Assembly: GCA_902803355.1 (NCBI GenBank) | Contig: CADCPP010000050.1 | Span: forward strand, 1-11,749 | Source of the DNA: an uncultured Lachnospiraceae bacterium | GTDB taxonomy: Bacteria > Bacillota > Clostridia > Lachnospirales > Lachnospiraceae | Reading direction: 5' to 3' | DNA length: 11,749 nt | Part shown: one piece after another, positions 6,785 to 11,749 of the stretch | Layout of the letters: each line of letters opens with the position of its first letter | Position numbering within the stretch: position 1 is the stretch's first letter | The notes under the pieces: generated by a model | Database searches by the model: none | What the model saw: the letters and a program-made list of their open reading frames with translations, nothing else | What the model was told of the DNA's origin: nothing | Translations under genes and position numbers: made by a program

Positions 6785-8266
6785 TCAGATTTCTCCCTTG
6801 CGGATGGTATTCAGGACGTAGTTTTCGATCTCGGAGCCGTCGATCACATCGCTGAAGCGGACATCCTTTCCGCGCAGGCAGGCAAGGCCCTGCGGAATGG
6901 GAAGGCGGGTGATCCGGGAGAGCTGCTCCATCTGTGAAAACTCATCCCCCTCTGCCTCCTCGCCGATGGCGCTCAGCACAGCGCCAGGGAATTTGAAGGG
7001 CGAAGCCGTGGACAGAGTGACGATGGCCTTTGCGGCTTGCCCGGAGGCCTTCCACTTATCCGCCGCATGCAGGGCAACTGCCGTGTGGGGATCGGCAAGA
7101 TAGCCGCACTCCCGCCATACGCGCCCGATGGTCTCAGCACACTGCGCTTCATTACAGGAGGCTGCGGCAAAATCCTCGCGGATGCGTGCCATGATCTCTT
7201 CCGGGACCGTATAGACGCCCTCTCTGGCAAGGGCTTTCATGCAGGCGGAAACGAAGGCGCCCGCGCCGTCAGAGGCCAGGTAAAGCAGCCGCTCCAGATT
7301 GGAGGAGATCAGGATATCCATGGAAGGCGAAGTCGTGCGGAGAAATTCGCGGCGCCTGTCGTAGACGCCGGTCTCGAAAAAGTCCGTAAGCACGCGGTTT
7401 GCATTGGAGGCGCAGATGAGCTTTCCTACCGGAAGCCCCATCTGTTTGGCCTGATACGCGGCCAGGATATCCCCGAAATTGCCGGTCGGAACGACAAAAT
7501 CCACGGGGTCGCCGAGGCGGATGTCATCCATGTCCAGCAGCTGGCGGTAGGCCAGAAAATAGTAGACGGTCTGAGGCGCAAGCCGCCCGATATTGATGGA
7601 GTTGGCACTGCTTAAGGCACAGCCAGAGGCAGCCAGCTCCTTGTTTTCACTTAAAGCGGCAAAAGCCCGCTTGACGCCGTTTTGGCAGTCATCGAAATTG
7701 CCGGAGACGGCGCAGACTTTGACGTTTTTCCCCGGCTGCGTGACCATCTGCGCGCGCTGTACGGGGGAAACGCCGCCGTCCGGATAAAACACGATGATGC
7801 CGGTGCCCTCAACATCGTGAAAGCCTTCCAGGGCGGCCTTGCCGGTATCGCCGCTGGTCGCGGTCAGAATGACTGTCTTTCCGGCGTCATGGTCTGCCTT
7901 TTTGGCTTCCGTCATCAGAACGGGAAGGACAGAGAGCGCAACATCCTTAAATGCGCTGGTAGGACCGTGGAAAAGCTCCAGGATCCGGTGATCGCCCGCA
8001 CGGACCAGCGGGGTCAGGGCGGGGGTATCGAATTTCCCGGCATAGGAACGCTGCACGATCTCATCCATGTTTTCAAAATCAGGCAGAAGATGAGAAAGGA
8101 TACGGGCAGCCGCTTTTAAGGGAGGAAGAAAGAGGACTTCATCCCAGGGGAAAAACCGCTCCCGCAAACTGTCATCAACATACAGACCGCCGTCCGGCGC
8201 GAGACCCTTAAGGACTGCTTCACGGCAGTCTGCGCCGGATCCTCCTCTTGTACTTTGCACCTGCAT
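6785..8266 (-). CDS. thrC: Threonine synthase
   Basis: This PLP enzyme converts O-phosphohomoserine and water to threonine and phosphate. The 493-residue protein is the longer threonine synthase type (as in E. coli and yeast). It has an N-terminal segment STRGGSGADCREAVLKGLA, then LELFHGPTSAFKDVALS with Lys107 as the Schiff-base lysine, SGDTGKAA (138-145), SANSINIGRL (220-229) and the phosphate-binding PTGNFGDI (260-267). ATG 8266-8264 was chosen because AGGAGG lies 6 bases upstream. The frame stays open for 13 more codons, but these overlap the upstream gene and precede the binding site. The gene follows the pheB-like gene by 10 bases and thrB begins one base after its stop. Confidence 0.96.
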   Translation of the reverse strand: MQVQSTRGGSGADCREAVLKGLAPDGGLYVDDSLRERFFPWDEVLFLPPLKAAARILSHLLPDFENMDEIVQRSYAGKFDTPALTPLVRAGDHRILELFHGPTSAFKDVALSVLPVLMTEAKKADHDAGKTVILTATSGDTGKAALEGFHDVEGTGIIVFYPDGGVSPVQRAQMVTQPGKNVKVCAVSGNFDDCQNGVKRAFAALSENKELAASGCALSSANSINIGRLAPQTVYYFLAYRQLLDMDDIRLGDPVDFVVPTGNFGDILAAYQAKQMGLPVGKLICASNANRVLTDFFETGVYDRRREFLRTTSPSMDILISSNLERLLYLASDGAGAFVSACMKALAREGVYTVPEEIMARIREDFAAASCNEAQCAETIGRVWRECGYLADPHTAVALHAADKWKASGQAAKAIVTLSTASPFKFPGAVLSAIGEEAEGDEFSQMEQLSRITRLPIPQGLACLRGKDVRFSDVIDGSEIENYVLNTIRKGEI

Positions 8267-8272
8267 ATCACA

Positions 8273-8278
8273 CCTCCT
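8273..8278 (-). promoter_or_regulatory. thrC ribosome binding site overlapping the upstream stop codon
   Basis: AGGAGG on the minus strand shares two bases with the TAG stop (8279-8277) of the ACT-domain gene and lies 6 bases before the thrC ATG. It fixes the thrC start and suggests translational coupling between the two genes. Confidence 0.75.
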
Positions 8279-8714
8279 ATTCCAGATCGACCAGACGGCT
8301 CGCACTCACCCCGGGAACCGCGGCGATCTTCTCCATGAGAGCGGAAAGCGGGCCGGGCATGCCGCTGATATCGACCGACAGGGTGACGGAGGCTTTGCCG
8401 TGAATCGGCAGGCTCTGCGTGATGGTCAGCACGCTGGCACCCGCCTCCGAAAGAACGGACAGCACGGCGCTCAGCTGGCCGGCTGTGTGGGTCAGCAGCA
8501 TCTCCAGCACAGCGGTACGGCTGCCGCTGCGCTCAGAGGGCTCAAAAATAAAATCCCGGTACTTATAATAAGTGCTGCGGGAAATGCCGGCCTGCTTTGC
8601 GGCCTGCGAGACTTCCTTGACCTGTCCGGTCTCCAGAAGCCGGCGTGCATCCAGCACTTTTTCATATTTATCCGGCAGGATGCTTTTGTGTACGATAAGA
8701 TAATTCTCCAGCAT
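8277..8714 (-). CDS. pheB: ACT domain-containing protein, PheB/UPF0735-like regulator
   Basis: The 145-residue protein has an N-terminal part with a helix-turn-helix-like segment, KEVSQAAKQAGISRSTYYKYRDFIF (33-57, split here only for description), and a C-terminal ACT domain at about 68-145 (VLEMLLTHTAGQLSAVLSVL onward, ending GVSASRLVDLE). ACT domains bind amino acids. The layout and length match the B. subtilis PheB/UPF0735 family, whose exact function is not established. Its place as first gene ahead of thrC and thrB, divergent from hom, makes an amino-acid-responsive regulatory role plausible, but this is inference. The symbol reflects family resemblance and does not imply a role in phenylalanine synthesis. 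ATG 8714-8712 has AAGGAGG 4 bases upstream. An upstream extension of 31 codons, rich in Phe, Ser and Lys, would run through the promoter and was rejected. Confidence 0.88.
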   Translation of the reverse strand: MLENYLIVHKSILPDKYEKVLDARRLLETGQVKEVSQAAKQAGISRSTYYKYRDFIFEPSERSGSRTAVLEMLLTHTAGQLSAVLSVLSEAGASVLTITQSLPIHGKASVTLSVDISGMPGPLSALMEKIAAVPGVSASRLVDLE

Positions 8715-8781
8715 GGGGCCTCCTTGCTTGCTGTCAAAAGAGCTTTTGAAGAAACAGAAAAAACTGCTTGTCTTTCTTTTT

Positions 8782-8816
8782 CTTGTATGATACACTGTCT
8801 CCATCAAAAAAACAAG
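8782..8816. promoter_or_regulatory. Dyad spanning the pheB promoter, candidate operator
   Basis: CTTGT (8782-8786) next to the -10 box and ACAAG (8812-8816) over the -35 box form an inverted repeat. Inside it the -10 box is part of TGTATGATACA (8785-8795), a 5-1-5 palindrome. Both lie in the shared region between the divergent transcripts, where a regulator could affect both. Short repeats in AT-rich DNA can arise by chance. Confidence 0.35.
8787..8815 (-). promoter_or_regulatory. Candidate promoter of pheB-thrC-thrB
   Basis: On the minus strand TTGTTT (8815-8810) and TATCAT (8792-8787) are separated by 17 bases, a sigma-A-like arrangement. It lies 73 bases upstream of the pheB-like ATG. The same -10 region reads TATGAT on the plus strand (8786-8791), but no matching plus-strand -35 was found. 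Confidence 0.5.
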
Positions 8817-8846
8817 TGTCTTTTATACGCGGACACAACTTTTTTT
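8816..8846 (+). promoter_or_regulatory. Weak hairpin plus T-run upstream of hom
   Basis: GTGTC (8816-8820) and GACAC (8832-8836) can pair with an 11-base loop, followed by AAC and seven T (8840-8846). The stem is short for an intrinsic terminator, so this could be an attenuator remnant, an operator, or chance. The following T-run and A-run (8839-8853) form an AT palindrome. Confidence 0.3.
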
Positions 8847-8906
8847 AAAAAAGCTTTCTTATGTTGGAGAAAATGCAAAAGGCTGCCGGACATGACAGAC
8901 AGCTGT

Positions 8907-8911
8907 GGGAG
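8907..8911 (+). promoter_or_regulatory. Ribosome binding site deciding the hom start
   Basis: GGGAG is 6 bases before ATG 8918. This favours the start that yields MKTAVLGYGTVGKG, the expected N-terminus of the nucleotide-binding fold, over in-frame ATGs at 8861 and 8873. Confidence 0.7.
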
Positions 8912-8917
8912 ATCGAG

Positions 8918-10063
8918 ATGAAGACTGCGGTGCTTGGATACGGAACGGTCGGAAAGGGCGTTTATGAAATGCTCCGTTCGGCAAAAGATCTTGAACAGGG
9001 CCCTGTTCTTGTCAGAAAGGGCAAAGCGGATGAGCCGTGGAAAACGGATGATTTTGACGCGGTCCTTGCCGATGATTCCCTAAATGCCGTCGCGGAGGCG
9101 ATTGGCGGGATCGATCCGGCATTTGACTACGCAATGAAAACACTGAAAGCCGGAAAACATTTTGTGACGGCCAACAAGGCGCTGGTTGCCGAAAAGGGAT
9201 CCGAGCTTCAGGCGGCCGCGGATGAAAGCGGAGCAGCATTTCTCTTTTCTGCTGCCTGCGGCGGAGGCGTGCCGCTGCTGCACAATCTGGCTCTTTCGCA
9301 GCGCGGGGATGGCATTCTGAAGGTGAGCGGCATTTTAAACGGAACGACCAATTATATGCTGGATCGGATGCAGCGCTTCGGAACAGACTATGAGGCGGCG
9401 CTGAAGATGGCACAGGAAATGGGCTACGCGGAAGCCGACCCGTCCGCGGATGTTTCCGGGCTGGATGCCTTAAGAAAGGTCATCCTCGCGGCCGGAACGG
9501 CCTTTGGCATTCTGCCCTCGGGCGGTCTGCATGAGGGGATCGAATCGTTTACGGCAGAGGATATCCGCTTTTATCAGAGCAAAGGTCTTGTGCTGCGCCT
9601 GATCGCGCAGACAGAGCGGACGGCAGGAGGAGTGAGCTGCTTTACCGAACCGGTCCTGTTTCCGGACAACGCGCCGGAGGCGGCAGTCCTGGAAAACAAT
9701 AACCTTGCGTCTTATGAAGGCCGCTGCTGCGGAAAGATCAGCCTGATGGGACAGGGAGCGGGAAGATATCCCACCGCATCGGCACTCATCCGGGATCTGG
9801 AAAGCGTACTGAGCGGAGAAAGACGCATGTTCCCCGAAGGACTGAAGCAGGCAGAGGCCGATCATGACAGCGTAAAACGGCGCTATCTGGTCAGGCTTCC
9901 GGAAGAGGCGAAGGAGCAGCTGCCCTGCGATGAGGTCCAAGGCAAAGAGGGCGCTTATCTGCGGATCCTTACCGGGGCGATCCCGGTGAACAGGATGCAC
10001 GAAGCAGCCCGGAAGATCAGAGAAAAAGGCGGCCGCATCGCCTTTGCGGCCCTGGAGGAATAA
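8918..10063 (+). CDS. hom: Homoserine dehydrogenase
   Basis: Homoserine dehydrogenase reduces aspartate 4-semialdehyde to homoserine with NAD(P)H, the branch point to threonine and methionine. The 381-residue protein has the Rossmann motif GYGTVGKGV (7-15), TANKALVAEKG (84-94), the substrate-domain motif GILNGTTNYML (138-148) and AEADPSADVSGLDALRKV (171-188), where Asp183 and Lys187 match the catalytic Asp/Lys of the family. After about residue 310 the chain continues for some 70 residues, beginning RRYLVRLPEEAKE. This resembles the start of an ACT domain but is short and diverged, so threonine feedback through a normal ACT domain is doubtful. Upstream ATGs at 8861 and 8873 would add 19 or 15 residues but have weak or badly spaced binding sites. 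lysC follows after 2 bases. Confidence 0.95.
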   Translation: MKTAVLGYGTVGKGVYEMLRSAKDLEQGPVLVRKGKADEPWKTDDFDAVLADDSLNAVAEAIGGIDPAFDYAMKTLKAGKHFVTANKALVAEKGSELQAAADESGAAFLFSAACGGGVPLLHNLALSQRGDGILKVSGILNGTTNYMLDRMQRFGTDYEAALKMAQEMGYAEADPSADVSGLDALRKVILAAGTAFGILPSGGLHEGIESFTAEDIRFYQSKGLVLRLIAQTERTAGGVSCFTEPVLFPDNAPEAAVLENNNLASYEGRCCGKISLMGQGAGRYPTASALIRDLESVLSGERRMFPEGLKQAEADHDSVKRRYLVRLPEEAKEQLPCDEVQGKEGAYLRILTGAIPVNRMHEAARKIREKGGRIAFAALEE

Positions 10064-10065
10064 AT

Positions 10066-11379
10066 ATGCTTAAAGCGGTAAAATTCGGCGGGTCATCCGT
10101 GGCCGGCGCCGGTCAGTTTCAGAAGGTCAGAGAGATCGTGCAGAGCGATCCGGACCGCCGGATCATCGTGGTGAGCGCCGCGGGAAAGCGGGATGGCAAA
10201 GATCATAAGATCACCGACCTGCTGTACCTGTGCAACGCGCACCGGACCTACGGTGTCTCCTGCGAGGAGATCCTGCAGGAGATTGAAGAGCGCTTCCGGC
10301 AGATCCGGGATGAGCTCGGTCTTTCTTTTGATATCCGGGGCGAATTTGCCCTTCTTCGGGAAAAGCTGAATAAAGGGATGAATGTGGATGAGCTCGTGTC
10401 CCGCGGCGAATATTTCACGGCAAGACTGATGGCGGAATACCTCGGCCTGCCCTTTGTGGACGCGGCGGACTGCGTCTCTTTCGGCATGGACGGACAGCTG
10501 GACAGGGAAAAGACCTATCAGGCCATCGCGGCAGCATACGCAGAGCATGGCGCCATGGTCCTGCCCGGCTTTTACGGCCGCATTCCCACCGGCCGCATCC
10601 GGCTCATGCCGCGGGGCGGCGGAGATATTACCGGAGCACTTGCCGCGGCTGCCGTGGGGGCGGACGTTTATGAAAACTGGACCGATGTTTCCGGCATCCT
10701 CATGGCGGATCCGCGCATCGTGAAGGATCCGAAGCCGATCCGCGAGATGACCTATGGTGAGCTGCGCGAGCTTGCCTTTATGGGGGCTTCGGTGCTACAG
10801 GAGGATTCCATTCTGCCGGTCCGGGAAAAGGGGATCCCGCTGAATATCCGCAATACCAACGAACCGGAGGCCCCCGGCACCATGATCCGGGAGCGCATCG
10901 ATGAAACGCAAGGTGAAGACCGCTTCATTACCGGGATCGCCGGGCGCAGAGGCTTCACGATCCTGACGGTCATGAAGCACAATATGGAGCAGAGCGTTTC
11001 GCTCTCCCGCGCGCTGACCATTCTGGACCAGTATCACGCGAAGGTGGAACACATTACGCTGGGCCTGGACAGCTTCGCCCTGGTGGTGTCAACGGCGGCG
11101 CTCGGCGATGCGGTCTTCGAGGTGATCGCGGACATCAAGAAAAACTGCCGCCCCGACGATGTGGATATCAAGGACGGGATCGCCCTGGTGGCCTCGGTTG
11201 GCCGTAAAATGACCTTCCGGCCGGGCGTATCCGGCCGCCTGTTCAAGGCCATCGGCGAAGCGGGGGTCAATATCCGCACGATCGCGCAGGGGGCTGATGA
11301 GCTGGCGATCGTAATCGGGGTGGAAGAAGAGGATTACGAGACCGCGATCCGGATTATGTACGAAGGCTTCGCAGGATAA
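10066..11379 (+). CDS. lysC: Aspartate kinase, monofunctional with tandem ACT domains
   Basis: Aspartokinase phosphorylates aspartate to 4-aspartyl phosphate, the first step to lysine, threonine and methionine. The 437-residue protein has the N-terminal ATP/aspartate motif VKFGGSSVAGAGQF (5-18) with Lys6, SRGEYFTARLMAEYLG (112-127) with Glu115, and a catalytic loop PRGGGDITGA (182-191) followed by VYENWTDVSGILMADPR. Two ACT domains fill about 295-357 and 371-437; the second contains GVSGRLFKAIGEAGVNIRTI (387-406). These domains normally carry feedback inhibition by lysine and/or threonine. The loop reads GGGD where most aspartokinases read GGSD (Gly186 for Ser). The start codon lies two bases after the hom stop, with GGAGG inside the end of hom, so the two are likely translationally coupled. 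asd starts 10 bases after its stop. Confidence 0.95.
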   Translation: MLKAVKFGGSSVAGAGQFQKVREIVQSDPDRRIIVVSAAGKRDGKDHKITDLLYLCNAHRTYGVSCEEILQEIEERFRQIRDELGLSFDIRGEFALLREKLNKGMNVDELVSRGEYFTARLMAEYLGLPFVDAADCVSFGMDGQLDREKTYQAIAAAYAEHGAMVLPGFYGRIPTGRIRLMPRGGGDITGALAAAAVGADVYENWTDVSGILMADPRIVKDPKPIREMTYGELRELAFMGASVLQEDSILPVREKGIPLNIRNTNEPEAPGTMIRERIDETQGEDRFITGIAGRRGFTILTVMKHNMEQSVSLSRALTILDQYHAKVEHITLGLDSFALVVSTAALGDAVFEVIADIKKNCRPDDVDIKDGIALVASVGRKMTFRPGVSGRLFKAIGEAGVNIRTIAQGADELAIVIGVEEEDYETAIRIMYEGFAG

Positions 11380-11389
11380 GGAGGAAATC

Positions 11390-11749
11390 ATGAAAGAATT
11401 TACGATCACTGTACTCGGCGCGACGGGCGCCGTTGGCCGTGAGATGGTGAAGGTACTGGAAGAATATCAGATCCCGGTGAAGGAACTGCGCCTTTTGGCA
11501 AGCGCACGCAGCGCCGGCGGAACGATCTCCTTTGGCGGAAGAGAAGTGCTCGTGCAGGAAGCGCGGGAAGATAGCTTTGACGGCTGTGATTTCGTGCTCG
11601 GCGCGGTCCAGAATCCGCTGTCCAGGCGCTTTGCGCCGGCTATCGTGAAGAGCGGCGCGGTCTATATCGACAATTCTTCGGCCTTCCGCATGGACCCGGA
11701 GGTCCCGCTCGTGGTGCCGGAGATCAACGGGGAGGATGCCCTGCAGCAT
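11390..11749 (+). CDS. asd: Aspartate-semialdehyde dehydrogenase, 3'-truncated by the window edge
   Basis: This enzyme reduces 4-aspartyl phosphate to aspartate 4-semialdehyde with NADPH, linking LysC to Hom. Only the first 120 codons are present. They show the nucleotide-binding start TVLGATGAVGREMVKVLEE, then LRLLASARSAGGTISFGG, and IDNSSAFRMDPEVPLVVPEIN, all highly characteristic of the family. The active-site cysteine motif should lie just beyond the window. The segment FVLGAVQNPLS stands where many bacterial enzymes have an A-G-G-S-V-S type string, so it probably belongs to a different subgroup. ATG 11390 follows the lysC stop by 10 bases with GGAGG 5 bases upstream, indicating a hom-lysC-asd operon. 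Confidence 0.95.
   Translation, partial: MKEFTITVLGATGAVGREMVKVLEEYQIPVKELRLLASARSAGGTISFGGREVLVQEAREDSFDGCDFVLGAVQNPLSRRFAPAIVKSGAVYIDNSSAFRMDPEVPLVVPEINGEDALQH

Noticed and set aside
7037..7615. A 192-codon open frame on the plus strand
   Set aside because: It is antisense to thrC and lacks a ribosome binding site and recognisable motifs.
8715..8807. 31-codon N-terminal extension of the ACT protein
   Set aside because: It has a Phe/Ser/Lys-rich composition, crosses the likely promoter and precedes a strong binding site at the internal ATG.
8715..8917. T-box or threonine leader-peptide attenuator for hom
   Set aside because: I saw no T-box core, no Thr- or Ile-codon run and no strong terminator.

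Overview
The window looks like a chromosomal segment of an anaerobic, fairly GC-rich member of the Firmicutes, most likely class Clostridia and possibly close to Lachnospiraceae. I infer this from gene content (a PheB-type ACT protein, a 10-TM heavy-metal exporter of the kind common in clostridia, a T/A-rich lipoprotein) and from strong AGGAGG-type ribosome binding sites. Taxonomy is inference; there is no rRNA or other marker. No RNA gene, mobile element or CRISPR array was found. No gap between genes exceeds about 205 bases.

Layout. (1) 1-888, plus strand: C-terminal part of a MuiA-like DUF4139 protein, followed by a terminator (918-947) that works on paper in both directions. (2) 5786-1002, minus strand: a compact apparent operon of a 653-residue lipoprotein of unknown function, pseudouridine kinase (psuK), pseudouridine-5'-phosphate glycosidase (psuG) and a predicted heavy-metal (possibly manganese) exporter. 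PsuK and PsuG together degrade pseudouridine to ribose 5-phosphate and uracil. The lipoprotein and the exporter are the unexpected partners. (3) 8714-5905, minus strand: pheB-like ACT regulator, thrC, thrB. (4) 8918-11749, plus strand: hom, lysC and the start of asd, which runs off the window.

Regions 3 and 4 diverge from one 203-base intergenic region and together encode most of the route from aspartate to threonine: LysC (aspartate to aspartyl phosphate), Asd (to aspartate semialdehyde), Hom (to homoserine), ThrB (to O-phosphohomoserine) and ThrC (to threonine). LysC and Asd also feed lysine and methionine synthesis. The ACT-domain protein is placed where it could be a local amino-acid-responsive regulator.

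The pathway genes are ordinary. The points worth a second look are the 653-aa repeat-containing lipoprotein heading the pseudouridine operon, the link between psuG and a metal exporter with a conspicuous hairpin between them, dyads in the two promoter regions, and single-residue departures from family motifs in LysC and PsuG. I did not find convincing evidence of a wholly new system.
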